NCBI RefSeq assembly: GCF_015645445.1
Contig: NZ_JADOGI010000031.1
Coordinates: 1 to 64,000, forward strand
Direction of reading: 5' to 3'
DNA: 64,000 bases
Origin: Nonomuraea cypriaca
GTDB taxonomy: Bacteria; Actinomycetota; Actinomycetes; Streptosporangiales; Streptosporangiaceae
The translations under genes were made by a program, and so were the position numbers. Under the pieces are notes generated by a model, which saw only the letters and a program-made list of their open reading frames with translations, was not told the DNA's origin and ran no database searches. Shown here in pieces: positions 1 to 8,617 of the stretch (position 1 is its first letter; each line of letters starts with the position of its first letter).

Positions 1-1371
1 GCGGTCCTGCGGGGGCTGGCGATGTTGGGGTATCGGCCTGCGCTGTGGTTTCCGGACACCTATACCTACGTGGTCACCGTGTTCAAGCCGCGCCCCGACC
101 TCGTACGACCGGCCGGCTACTCGATGTTCCTCAAGCTGCTGGAGCCGTTCCACAGCTTCGGTGTGGTCACGGCCGTGCAGCACCTCCTGGGCCTGGCCAC
201 CGGCGCGATCATCTACTGGGTGGCGCGCCGGGCGTCCGCACCGAAGTGGGCCGCGACGCTGGCGACGGTGCCCGTGCTGCTCGACGCGTACCAGGTCGAG
301 CTGGAGCACCTGCTGATCTCCGACACTCTGTTCATGTTCGTGGTGGTGGCGGCCGTGGCGCTGTGCATGACGCGGCGGCCGGCCACGGTCGCCGCCATCG
401 GGCTGTCGCTGGCCGCCGCCACGCTCACCAGGACCGTCGGTCAGCCGCTCATCGTCGTGTTCGCGGCCTGGTTCGTGCTGCGCAGGAGGGTCGGACTGGC
501 CGGGGTGCTGGTGGCGGCCGCCCTGGTGCCGGTCGTCGCGTACGGCGCCTGGTTCTACGCCACCTACCAGCGCGTCGGCATCGTGGGCGCGAACGGCGCC
601 TTCCTGTACGCCCGCACGATGTCGTTCGCCGACTGCGCCAAGATGAACCCGCCACCAGACCTGCGCGTCCTGTGCGACCCGCGCCCGCCGGACCAGCGCC
701 CGCCGTCGCAGGATTACATCTGGGCGAAGGACGCGCCCCTGGTGCTCCAGCCGGGGATCACCTTCACGAAGGAGAACGACGACCTGGCGGCCAGGTTCGC
801 GACGCTGGCGATCACCACGCAGCCGCTCGACTACGCCGCCTCGGTGCTGACCGAGCTGGGCCGTACGTTCACCTGGGACCGCCCCGTCTATCCCGACCCC
901 GAGGTCTACGGCTACTACCAGTTCCCGGTGACGCCTCCCGGACCACCTGGCCGCTATCCCGCGCAGGTCGGCGCCGAGTATGCCAAGCTCTATGAGCAGG
1001 GTGCGATCGACACGAAGATCGTCGAGCCTTACGCCGGATGGCTGCGGGCCTACCAGAGCATGGCGCGGCTGCCCGGCCCGGTGCTCCTGGGAGTCCTGCT
1101 GGTGCCGCCGGTGGCGGCGATCGCGCGCAGGCGACGAGGACGACGCGGCGCGGGCCCTCAGGCCTGGCTGGTGCCCTGGTCAGTGGCCGTTGTGCTACTG
1201 GTCACACCGGCCGCCGCGGCGGAGTTCGACTACCGGTACGTGTTGCCGGCCGTACCCCTGGCCTGCTTGGCGGCGGCCCTGAGCATCGGGAACGCCCAGC
1301 GAAGCCGGTCAGGGAGCAACCGGAGGCTGAAAGAGTTTGGCGATGATATTCCACCTAATGTCCGGCTCTGA
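1..1371 (+). CDS. Polytopic membrane protein, glycosyltransferase-39-like, 5' end outside window
   Basis: The frame is open to the first base of the window (A-V-L-R-G-L-A before the ATG at 22), so the true start and probably the first membrane helix lie upstream. The visible part has alternating hydrophobic segments, an early acidic motif after a helix (FPDTYTY), a long extracytoplasmic stretch with Cys and aromatic residues, and C-terminal helices followed by a basic tail. Lipid-linked sugar transferases of the GT39/PMT-like group have this layout, which is the basis for the call. The substrate is unknown. The next gene is an LCP ligase, so a role in envelope glycan assembly is plausible but inferred. 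No conserved catalytic motif was assigned. Confidence 0.7.
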   Translation, partial: AVLRGLAMLGYRPALWFPDTYTYVVTVFKPRPDLVRPAGYSMFLKLLEPFHSFGVVTAVQHLLGLATGAIIYWVARRASAPKWAATLATVPVLLDAYQVELEHLLISDTLFMFVVVAAVALCMTRRPATVAAIGLSLAAATLTRTVGQPLIVVFAAWFVLRRRVGLAGVLVAAALVPVVAYGAWFYATYQRVGIVGANGAFLYARTMSFADCAKMNPPPDLRVLCDPRPPDQRPPSQDYIWAKDAPLVLQPGITFTKENDDLAARFATLAITTQPLDYAASVLTELGRTFTWDRPVYPDPEVYGYYQFPVTPPGPPGRYPAQVGAEYAKLYEQGAIDTKIVEPYAGWLRAYQSMARLPGPVLLGVLLVPPVAAIARRRRGRRGAGPQAWLVPWSVAVVLLVTPAAAAEFDYRYVLPAVPLACLAAALSIGNAQRSRSGSNRRLKEFGDDIPPNVRL

Positions 1372-1514
1372 GTATGCTGTGCCGCGGAAACATCACGCCC
1401 GGGTCACGGCCGTTTCCGGCGGTCGGGCCACCTGGCACGCCGGACGTGACCTAGTCTCGTGGCGCGGAGCGACCAAGCCTGCGCCATGGCGCGAGGTACG
1501 AGGCTAGGGGACGT

Positions 1515-3140
1515 ATGAGTGACTACAGGAGCGTGTCCACGCAGGACCGCGGGGTCGCCCAGACCGAGCCAGGCAGCCGGATGGCCCGCAGGACCGCGGC
1601 CGCCGCGCCGCCCCCGCCCGGCGACCGTCCACCGCGCAGCCACCGCGGCGGTGGCGGCGGCGACCGCAAGATGCGGGCGCTGGCCTGGGTCAGCATCGGC
1701 GTCACGTCACTCATGGTCGCGGGCACGCTGACCGGATATGTGGTCTTCCGCGACACCTTCGGCAACATCAAGCAGAAGAGCGTCAAGGAAGACATCATCA
1801 ACCCGCGCCCGCTGGACACCGGCGCGCTCAACGTGCTGCTGGTCGGCTCCGACACCCGGGCGGGCGACGGCAACGCGAGGTACGGGCAGGAGCTGGCCAG
1901 GCAGGCGGACGCGGGCGGCAAACGTACCGACACGATCATCCTCATGCACATCTCCCCCAACCGGGACAAGGCGCGCCTGATCAGCTTCCCGCGCGACTCG
2001 ATGGTGCAGATCCCCAAGTGCAAGAACGAGGCCACCAAGCAGGAGATGCCCCCGCGCCGGGACATGATCAACTCGGCGTACAACTCCGGCGGGATCGCCT
2101 GCACGATCTCCACGATCGAGACGCTCACCGACATCCGCATCAACCACTTCGTCGAGATCGACTTCAGCGGGTTCAAGAACATCGTCGACGCGCTCGGCGG
2201 CATCGAGATCTGCCTGAAGTCCGGGGTCAACGACAAGGATTCCAAGCTGGTCCTGCCCCCGGGCAAAAGCCTGCTCAACGGCGAGAAGGCCCTCGGCTAC
2301 GTACGCCTGCGCAAATACGGCGACGGCAGCGACATCCAGCGCATCAAGCGCCAGCAGATCTTCCTCAGCAAGGTCGTCTCCAAGGCCACCAGCGGCGAGT
2401 TGCTCACCGACCCCGGCAAGCTGAGAGACTTCATCGCGGCCGCGGCCGGCTCGGTGACCATGGACCCCGATCTGGCCAACAACACCGAGCAGCTCATCCA
2501 GATCGCCATGAGCGCCAGGGAGCTGACGGCGGGCGGCGTCCAGTTCACCACGGTGCCGTGGGGCGAGGACCCCGCGGACAAGAACCGCGTGGTCTGGCGG
2601 GAGCCCGACGCCACCGAGCTGTTCACCGCGATCAAGACAGACACCGAGGTGGCGACCCCTTCGGCCACCCCCAGCGCCGGCACGAGTGCCAAGCCCAAGG
2701 TCACCGTCAAGCCCGAGCAGGTCAGGGTCCAGGTGCTCAACGGCACCACGACCTTCGGCAAGGCCCGCGAGGTCGCCGACCAGCTCGCCAAGCAGGGCTT
2801 CAACGTGACCGGCGTGGGCAACTACACGTCCACGGACGGCGGGAGCCTGGCGAAGACCGAGGTCCACTACGCCAAGACGATCACCTCGGCGCCCGATCAC
2901 GCCGACGCGCTGGCCGGGGCGGTCCTGCCCAAGCCGGCGCCCGCGGCGGGCAAGGTCGCGGCGACCAACGCGCAGCCGTACACGTCCGCGACCGCCCCCA
3001 CGGGAGCCGCGCTCAAGGGCACTCCGGTGATGCAGCTCGTCGTCGGCGAGGACTTCAAGTCGGTGAAGATCACCGAGCTGCCCGACAGTGTGAAGGAGAG
3101 CACCATCACCGCCTCCGAGCAGAAGAACGTCTGCACCTGA
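1515..3140 (+). CDS. LCP (LytR-CpsA-Psr) family protein with C-terminal LytR_C domain
   Basis: LCP proteins move undecaprenyl-phosphate-linked glycopolymers onto peptidoglycan outside the membrane. The 541-residue protein has a Pro/Gly/Arg-rich cytosolic N-terminus, one membrane helix at about 55-77, and an LCP core starting near 105 (NVLLVGSDTR). The core also shows RTDTIIL, the FPRDS motif near 158-162, a NSAYNSGG segment, and the Arg cluster YVRLRKYGDGSD followed by QRIKRQQ that binds the pyrophosphate lipid. After a Thr/Pro linker near 370-390, a LytR_C domain begins at about RVQVLNGTT. The ATG at 1515 has a GGGGA upstream. It sits beside a polytopic acyltransferase, and a second LCP gene lies at 16763. 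Confidence 0.95.
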   Translation: MSDYRSVSTQDRGVAQTEPGSRMARRTAAAAPPPPGDRPPRSHRGGGGGDRKMRALAWVSIGVTSLMVAGTLTGYVVFRDTFGNIKQKSVKEDIINPRPLDTGALNVLLVGSDTRAGDGNARYGQELARQADAGGKRTDTIILMHISPNRDKARLISFPRDSMVQIPKCKNEATKQEMPPRRDMINSAYNSGGIACTISTIETLTDIRINHFVEIDFSGFKNIVDALGGIEICLKSGVNDKDSKLVLPPGKSLLNGEKALGYVRLRKYGDGSDIQRIKRQQIFLSKVVSKATSGELLTDPGKLRDFIAAAAGSVTMDPDLANNTEQLIQIAMSARELTAGGVQFTTVPWGEDPADKNRVVWREPDATELFTAIKTDTEVATPSATPSAGTSAKPKVTVKPEQVRVQVLNGTTTFGKAREVADQLAKQGFNVTGVGNYTSTDGGSLAKTEVHYAKTITSAPDHADALAGAVLPKPAPAAGKVAATNAQPYTSATAPTGAALKGTPVMQLVVGEDFKSVKITELPDSVKESTITASEQKNVCT

Positions 3141-3278
3141 GGCTGCGAGTTCCCTGTGTAACCGGGACTGCGCCGCGTCCGCGTGAGACAGGACCCGCGA
3201 GAGCGGGATAGTGTGTTGCGGGTCGGCGACGCAGCGCGACACCTGGCCGTAATCCGGTAGTCAAGTCATGTTGCCGTC

Positions 3279-4859
3279 GTGTTTCCCCGGCCCCTATCGA
3301 AGCTGAGCGACTCCCCCGTGTCTGACACCAGATCTTCCCGACCGGCCACCCCGCGAAGCCCAGGGGGCTCCAGCGAGGAAGGCGGTCCCGCCAACACGGG
3401 AGCGCGGTGGCCGTTGCCGGAGGAGAGCTTCTGGAGCGAGCAGACCGACCCTCATGGCGTACTCCCCGGCGAGCAGACCGATCCGCAGGGGCGCACACAG
3501 ACCGGGCCGGCCCGACCTCAAGGGCCCGCCCCAGACACGCCGGAGGGGCCACAAGGGCTCGCGCCGGGAGCGCCGGAGGGACCGCGAAAGCTCGCGCCAG
3601 GCGGGCCGGAGGGGCCGCGCGGGTTCGCACCTGACCCGCCGGACGGGCCACCCGGGCTCGCGCCGGGAGCGCCGGAGGGACCGCGAAAGCTCGCGCCAGG
3701 CGGGCCGGAGGGGCCGCAAAAGGTCGCACCGGGCGGGCAGCAGGAGCCGCGTACGGCCACCGCCGGTCAGCCGACCGGCCAGAGCAGTCAGCAGGCCGGT
3801 TCCGACCGGGCCGGCGAGGGGTCCCAGGTTCGGCCCGAGCCCCAGCCGGAGGCCGGGCCGCCCAAGCGCAAGCGCGACCCGTTCCTCGACAACGTCAAGT
3901 TCATCCTGATCGCGCTCGTGCCGATCGGCCACTCCCTGGTGCCGACGCTGTCGGCCGACTCCTCCAGGTCCCTCTACGTCTTCATCTACACCTTCCACAT
4001 GCCGCTGTTCGTGCTGATCAGCGGCTACCTGTCCAGAAATTTCTGGAACTCCAACGCCAAGACCAACAAACTGGTCGACACGTTCCTCGTCCCCTACGTG
4101 ATCGTCGAGGTCGGCTACGCCGCACTCCGGTTCGCGCTGGGCCAGAAGTGGAGCCTGACGATCATCGACCCGGCGTGGCTCAACTGGTATCTGCTGGCGC
4201 TGCTGTTCTGGCGGCTGTCCACACCGGTGTGGAAGCGGATGAAATATCCGGTCCCGGTGGCCATCGCCATCTACCTGTTCGCCGGCTTCTCGGAGATCTC
4301 CGGCGACTTCAGCATGGACCGCTTCTTCGGGCTCCTGCCGTTCTTCGTGATCGGCCTGGTCATGCAGCCCGAGCATTTCGAGCAGCTCAACCGACGGTGG
4401 ATCAAGATCGCCTCGGTGGTCACGATCCTCTGCGCCGCCGCCGTGGCGATCTATGTCGCCCCCAGGACCAAGCTCGCCCCCTTCTACTACAAGGGCAGCT
4501 ACGAGAAACTCGACCTGTCCTGGTACATGGGCCTGGGCGTGCGCATCGGGTTGCTGGTGTGCGGGCTGGCCATGTGCCTCGCCGTGCTGGCGCTGGTGCC
4601 CAGGCGTGAGACGTGGTTCACCGACCTCGGCACCCGCACCCTCTACTGCTACCTGCTGCACGGCATCCCCGTGCTGATCGCCAAGGACCAGGGCTGGCTG
4701 GAGTTCCCGTGGCTGCACGGGCCGCTCGGCGTGCTGGCGATCAGCTTCTCCTGCTTCGCGCTGGCGATCGTCCTGTGCCTGCCGGAGACCCGTACGGTCT
4801 TCAAGTGGGTCCTGGAGCCCCGACTGGTCTGGCTCTATCGTCGCCCCTCGCGAAGTTAA
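3279..4859 (+). CDS. Acyltransferase family 3-like membrane protein with repetitive Pro-rich N-terminus
   Basis: The C-terminal two thirds is a polytopic acyltransferase of the Acyl_transf_3/fucose-4-O-acetyltransferase type. It opens with RDPFLDNVKFILIALVPIGH, whose His after helix 1 is the usual catalytic residue. About ten hydrophobic segments follow, with YCYLLHG near the end. Such enzymes O-acylate cell-surface glycans. The first ~190 residues are a low-complexity Pro/Gly/Glu region built of 11-residue units such as PEGPRKLAPGG. I start at GTG 3279, but GTG 3318 (M-S-D-T-R-S) is equally possible because neither has a strong ribosome binding site. It lies between an LCP ligase and a GT4 gene. 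Confidence 0.85.
   Translation: MFPRPLSKLSDSPVSDTRSSRPATPRSPGGSSEEGGPANTGARWPLPEESFWSEQTDPHGVLPGEQTDPQGRTQTGPARPQGPAPDTPEGPQGLAPGAPEGPRKLAPGGPEGPRGFAPDPPDGPPGLAPGAPEGPRKLAPGGPEGPQKVAPGGQQEPRTATAGQPTGQSSQQAGSDRAGEGSQVRPEPQPEAGPPKRKRDPFLDNVKFILIALVPIGHSLVPTLSADSSRSLYVFIYTFHMPLFVLISGYLSRNFWNSNAKTNKLVDTFLVPYVIVEVGYAALRFALGQKWSLTIIDPAWLNWYLLALLFWRLSTPVWKRMKYPVPVAIAIYLFAGFSEISGDFSMDRFFGLLPFFVIGLVMQPEHFEQLNRRWIKIASVVTILCAAAVAIYVAPRTKLAPFYYKGSYEKLDLSWYMGLGVRIGLLVCGLAMCLAVLALVPRRETWFTDLGTRTLYCYLLHGIPVLIAKDQGWLEFPWLHGPLGVLAISFSCFALAIVLCLPETRTVFKWVLEPRLVWLYRRPSRS
3555..3717 (+). repeat. Perfect 64-bp direct repeat in a coding minisatellite
   Basis: Bases 3555-3618 and 3654-3717 are identical over 64 bp, with a 99-bp (33-codon) period. 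They lie inside a run of 11-residue Pro/Gly-rich units in the N-terminus of the acyltransferase. The period keeps the reading frame, so unit number can change without breaking the protein. Confidence 0.9.
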
Positions 4860-4915
4860 GCGGCCGTTCGGCCAGGATTAACGCCTTTGACCTGGTAGGC
4901 GCGGAGCATCGACAC

Positions 4916-5878
4916 ATGCGCGCATGTGTCGCCACGACCGTCCATCATCCCGAGGACGCCCGGATCATGCACAGGCAGATCAGGGCGCTGCTCGACGCGG
5001 GCCACGAGGTGACCTACGTCGCGCCGTTCACCTACTTCAACGTGACCCCTGCCATGGGCCTCACGCCGATCGACGTGGCCCGCCACGCCACGTACGGCCG
5101 GGCGCGCGGCGCGCTCAGGCGCGGCGTGCGGGACGCGGACCTGCTCATCGTCCACGACCACCGGCTGCTGCACGCGCTGCCGCACCGGCGGCCTCCGGTC
5201 GTCTGGGACTCGCGTGACGAGGCCACGCCCAGGCAACTGGCCCGCGCGGGACGACGCCACCAGGTGATCACGCCCGCGGTGGTGCCAGAGGCGACCCAGG
5301 TGTCCGACCGCCCGCCGCCGCCCGGCGACACCAGGGTCGTGCACATCGGCCGCCTCTCCGCCGAGCGCGGCGTGTCGGAGCTGATCGGCCTAGCCGGGCG
5401 GCTGGCGTCGTACGGCATCAGGCTGGACCTGATCGGGGCCGCGACCCGCGAGGCGCGCCCGCTCCTGCGGGACGCGCAGCGGGTGGGGCTCCTCGACTGG
5501 TTCGGGTACGTGCCCAACCGCCACGCGCTGCGCATGGCCGAGGGCGCCCTGGCGGGCCTCTCGCTGGCGGATGACACCGTACGGACCCCGCCGACCAAGA
5601 TCATGGACTACATGGGCCGCGGGCTGCCGGTGATCACCACGCCACAGGGCGCCTCGCTGGTGGAGGAGGCCGGCTGCGGGGTGGTGGTGCCGCTGGACGT
5701 GGACGCCGTGCTGAACGCCGTACTGGACCTGAAGGAGAATCCGGTACGGCGGGCCGAGCTGGGCGCGCTGGGCCACGCACAGGCCCGTCTGCGCCACCAC
5801 TGGCCCGACCACGCCGAGGACTTCGTCCGCCGCGCCGAGTCGTGGGCGGGCCTGACCGCCCACGCCCTGGCCGTCTGA
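4916..5878 (+). CDS. GT4-like glycosyltransferase
   Basis: The 320-residue protein has a GT-B fold signature. The N-terminal half begins MRACVATTVHHPEDARI, with a substrate-side domain. The C-terminal half has the nucleotide-sugar binding pattern: VVHIGRLSAERGVSELI near 140, then TPPTKIMDYMGRGLPVITT with the conserved region just after the expected Glu position, and EEAGCGVVV. The start ATG 4916 is chosen because the protein aligns with the family from that residue and because upstream sequence codes for the preceding gene. It lies 56 bp after the acyltransferase. Family: GT4-type retaining transferase. Donor and acceptor are unknown, and context suggests an envelope glycan. Confidence 0.85.
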   Translation: MRACVATTVHHPEDARIMHRQIRALLDAGHEVTYVAPFTYFNVTPAMGLTPIDVARHATYGRARGALRRGVRDADLLIVHDHRLLHALPHRRPPVVWDSRDEATPRQLARAGRRHQVITPAVVPEATQVSDRPPPPGDTRVVHIGRLSAERGVSELIGLAGRLASYGIRLDLIGAATREARPLLRDAQRVGLLDWFGYVPNRHALRMAEGALAGLSLADDTVRTPPTKIMDYMGRGLPVITTPQGASLVEEAGCGVVVPLDVDAVLNAVLDLKENPVRRAELGALGHAQARLRHHWPDHAEDFVRRAESWAGLTAHALAV

Positions 5879-5944
5879 GGAGGGGTCGGCGACCACACCC
5901 GGGCGGGAATGGTCACACGTCTCCGGGGTTGATGTACTGGGAGC

Positions 5945-6658
5945 ATGGCATCGCATCTGATCCAGGGCCGGACGGTGGGCATGCCCGTGCGGGTGAGGGA
6001 CGCCGAGGTGGGCGGCGCCTGCTACCCGGTGCGTGCCGACGCCGCCAGGGCGGTGATCGCGTACTCCGGCCTCGACGTGGCGGAGATCCTGCCCGGCAAG
6101 GCCGTCTGCGCGCTGCTGTTCGTCGACTACCGCGACGGCGACCTCGACGCCTACCACGAGTTCGGCATGGGCTTCCTGGTACGCCCTCCTGGGGCGTCCG
6201 GCTGCGCGAGACCGGCTGATCTGCGGCAGGCGGGGTTCTTCGTGCACTGGCTGCCGGTGGACCAGGCGTTCACGCTGGAGGCCGGGCGGTTCTTGTGGGG
6301 GTTCCCGAAGGAGCTGGCGGACATCGAGCTGCGGCTGGGATCACCGTACAAGCGGTGCGTCCTGCGCAAGGACGGCCGGCTCGTGCTCGACATGCTGATC
6401 AAACCCGGCGTGCCCGTGCCTGGCGCCACGCTCATGGCCCCGCCGGACGCCTACACCCACCGGGACGGGGTCACGCGGCGGGTCCCCTGGTCCGTACGCG
6501 TCCGCGGCGCCAGGATGCGCGCCGGCGGCGCGCTGATCCGCCTGGGCAACCACCCCATCGCCAAGGAGCTGAGCGAGCTGGGCCTGCCCAGGCGGGCGAT
6601 GTTCAGCACGACCGCCTCGCACGCCGAGCTCCTCATCGGCGCGGCACGGGAGGCCTGA
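5945..6658 (+). CDS. Acetoacetate decarboxylase family protein
   Basis: This 237-residue soluble protein matches the acetoacetate decarboxylase (ADC) beta-cone family: DYRDGDLDAYHEFGMGFLV, then FLWGFPKELADIEL. In true ADC a lysine in the GFPKK-type motif forms a Schiff base with the substrate. Here one lysine (K122, in WGFPKE) is present and the neighbouring second lysine is replaced by Glu, so the classical paired-lysine pKa tuning may be absent. Members without the pair can be aldolase-dehydratase-like or of unknown function. It is a single gene, and its 3' end faces the glycosyltransferase at 6765. I would not assert acetoacetate as substrate. Confidence 0.8.
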   Translation: MASHLIQGRTVGMPVRVRDAEVGGACYPVRADAARAVIAYSGLDVAEILPGKAVCALLFVDYRDGDLDAYHEFGMGFLVRPPGASGCARPADLRQAGFFVHWLPVDQAFTLEAGRFLWGFPKELADIELRLGSPYKRCVLRKDGRLVLDMLIKPGVPVPGATLMAPPDAYTHRDGVTRRVPWSVRVRGARMRAGGALIRLGNHPIAKELSELGLPRRAMFSTTASHAELLIGAAREA

Positions 6659-6680
6659 GCTCACCTGATCAGAGGCGGCG

Positions 6681-6780
6681 GCTCAGACGATCGCGGGCGA
6701 GGGCTCAGACAGTCGGGGCGGCGGCTCAGACAGTCGGGGCGGCTCAGACGGTCGGGGCGACGGCTCAGACGATCGGGGGG
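6681..6780. repeat. Five-copy short tandem repeat containing a stop codon
   Basis: The octamer GCTCAGAC recurs at 6681, 6703, 6724, 6742 and 6763, each followed two bases later by TCG and a G-rich stretch. The period is 18-22 bp. The last copy overlaps the final codons and stop of the leftward glycosyltransferase (P-P-I-V-stop), so the others look like duplications of that gene end. Confidence 0.85.
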
Positions 6781-7679
6781 CGGCCGAGCTTGACCATGCG
6801 CCAGGCGGTGCGCCAGGCCATGGGACGCCGCTCGCCCGCGGGCGTGCGCAACCCCTCGAAGAAGCCGGAGAACCACGCCTTGAGCGCGCCTCCTGAGGCC
6901 CGTTCGCGGACGATGGTGAGCACGACCCAGTTGGTCAGGTAGAGGAACGCCAGCGGCCACGGCAGGTTGCGCCGGGCCAGCCAGACCCGGTTGCGGGCGT
7001 TGAGCCGGTAGAACTCGGTGTGCCTGGTCGGCGGGACCTGCGGGTGGTACATCACCGTCTCGGCGTCGTATTCGATCCGGTAGCCCTCCCCCAGCAGCCG
7101 CCAGGCCAGGTCGGTCTCCTCGTGTGCGTAGAAGAACCGCTCAGGCAGGCCGCCCACCTGGAGGAACGCCGACCGTCTGATGGCCGAGGCGCCGCCGAGG
7201 AACGTCGTGACCGGGGAGGAGCGCTGCGGGTCGCCCGCGCGTAGGCGGGGCACGTGGCGCCGCTGGCCCGTGCCGCCGTCTGGGTCCATCACCCGGAAGG
7301 AGATCACCGCGAGGTCGGGCTCGGTGGCGAAACGGTCGCGCACGTGGGCGACGACCTTCTGGCTGGCGTACCAGCCGTCGTCGTCGAGGAACAGCACGAC
7401 GTCGCCCGAGCACTCCTCCACGCCGCGATTACGGCCTGCGGGGATGCCGGTGTTCTGGTCGAGCCGGATCGATTTCACGACCGCGGCCGAGCCCTCGGGT
7501 GGCGTCGCCGACACCCCGGGCACGTCGGCGCCGTTGCCCACGATCACCACCTCGACGTCGCCGTCGACCTGGTTGAGCGCGGACTCGACCGCCCGGTTCA
7601 GCTCCGCGACCCGGTTGCCCATGGTGAGGATGACGCACGAGATCTTCAACGAATCATCGTCCTGACGCGTTGAGAGCAC
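6765..7679 (-). CDS. Glycosyltransferase family 2 protein
   Basis: A 304-residue GT-A enzyme. It shows ISCVILTMGNR at the nucleotide-binding start, VVIVGNGAD, a GIPAGRNRGVEE stretch, the metal-binding DDDG (VLFLDDDGW), and a C-terminal WRLLGEGYRI / RNRVWLARRN pattern seen in GT2 rhamnosyl- and related transferases. The GTG at 7679 gives the longest frame. A TTG at 7649 (codon before K-I-S-C-V) has AGGA about 10 bases upstream and may be the real start, giving 294 residues. A 170-bp gap separates it from the CDP-alcohol phosphotransferase gene upstream on the same strand. Role inferred: decoration of the polymer made by the neighbouring cluster. Confidence 0.9.
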   Translation of the reverse strand: MLSTRQDDDSLKISCVILTMGNRVAELNRAVESALNQVDGDVEVVIVGNGADVPGVSATPPEGSAAVVKSIRLDQNTGIPAGRNRGVEECSGDVVLFLDDDGWYASQKVVAHVRDRFATEPDLAVISFRVMDPDGGTGQRRHVPRLRAGDPQRSSPVTTFLGGASAIRRSAFLQVGGLPERFFYAHEETDLAWRLLGEGYRIEYDAETVMYHPQVPPTRHTEFYRLNARNRVWLARRNLPWPLAFLYLTNWVVLTIVRERASGGALKAWFSGFFEGLRTPAGERRPMAWRTAWRMVKLGRPPIV

Positions 7680-7849
7680 GGGCGGAGCATTCTTTCATGA
7701 TCACCGAGTCTGCTGGTCTGCATATTGGGAAGGGTGGGATAACTAGAGCACGGGAGCTAAGCGTATCGGAACCGACAGTGAACCCCCACCGAACGGCGGA
7801 CGTCCGATCTATACGACGGACGGGGGCCGCCTCCGGTTCCGACATGAGA

Positions 7850-8617
7850 TCACGTAAGTCGTCTCGATGCCAGAATGCTTACCAAATGCAGGACAACCTG
7901 GAGGCAGGCCGCGGCGAAAGCGGCGATCAGCAGCACCTGTGAGGCCGTGAGAACGCCCATCACCGCGTCGATCACCGCGGTCGCCAGCGCGAGCAGGGAC
8001 AACTCGATCGGCTGCACGATCCGGTGGAACCTCGTCGCCGCCAGCACCCGTCTGCCCAGCCCCAGCAGCCCGGAGCTGAACTGCCCCCCGGACGCCTCGG
8101 AGGCGGTGGGCAGGCCGCCCTTGGCCCGCGCCACGTCCACGAGGTCGGTCTCCGCCTTGATGAGGATCGCGCCGAGCGCGGCGGCGAAACCCAGCACGGT
8201 ATACCAGTCCGGCATGACCACCGAGACGCGGAAACCCAGGCCGATCAGCAGCGCGGCCTCGGCGAAGTAGGCACCGACGCGATCGAGGTAGACGCCGGTC
8301 AGCGAGGTCTTCCCGGTCCAGCGGGCCAGCTCGCCGTCGGAGCAGTCCAGCAGCAGATAGACCTGTACGAGCACCGCCGCCAGCACCGCCGCCCAGAGCC
8401 CGGGCACGGCCAGCACGACGCCGGCCACGATCCCGGCCACCGTCATCACCCACGTGAGCTGGTTGGGCGTGACGGACGTCTTGGTCATCGCCCACGTGAC
8501 GTAGATGGACATCCGGCGCATGTAGAGCACACCCGCCCAGTGCTCGCCGTTCCTGCGCTCGAGGTGGCCCGCGGGCTGGGCCACCCGGCGCAGCTCAGCG
8601 ACCGAAGGCGCGGACAT
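7850..8617 (-). CDS. CDP-alcohol phosphatidyltransferase family membrane protein
   Basis: CDP-alcohol phosphotransferases join a CDP-linked donor to an alcohol acceptor in the membrane. The signature Dx2DGx2ARx8Gx3Dx3D is seen as D91, D94-G95, A98-R99, G108 and D112. The final Asp, usually the catalytic base, is Ala116 here. Several hydrophobic helices follow. It starts inside the 3' end of the upstream dehydrogenase gene (23-bp overlap), so the two are almost certainly co-translated. It could make a phosphatidyl-polyol or prime a polymer. The Asp-to-Ala change means activity must be checked. A second enzyme with the full motif is encoded at 11094-12509. Confidence 0.9.
   Translation of the reverse strand: MSAPSVAELRRVAQPAGHLERRNGEHWAGVLYMRRMSIYVTWAMTKTSVTPNQLTWVMTVAGIVAGVVLAVPGLWAAVLAAVLVQVYLLLDCSDGELARWTGKTSLTGVYLDRVGAYFAEAALLIGLGFRVSVVMPDWYTVLGFAAALGAILIKAETDLVDVARAKGGLPTASEASGGQFSSGLLGLGRRVLAATRFHRIVQPIELSLLALATAVIDAVMGVLTASQVLLIAAFAAACLQVVLHLVSILASRRLT

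Noticed and set aside
6681-6780. Possible CRISPR array
   Set aside because: Units are only 18-22 bp with no unique spacers, and no cas genes are present. It is a plain tandem repeat.
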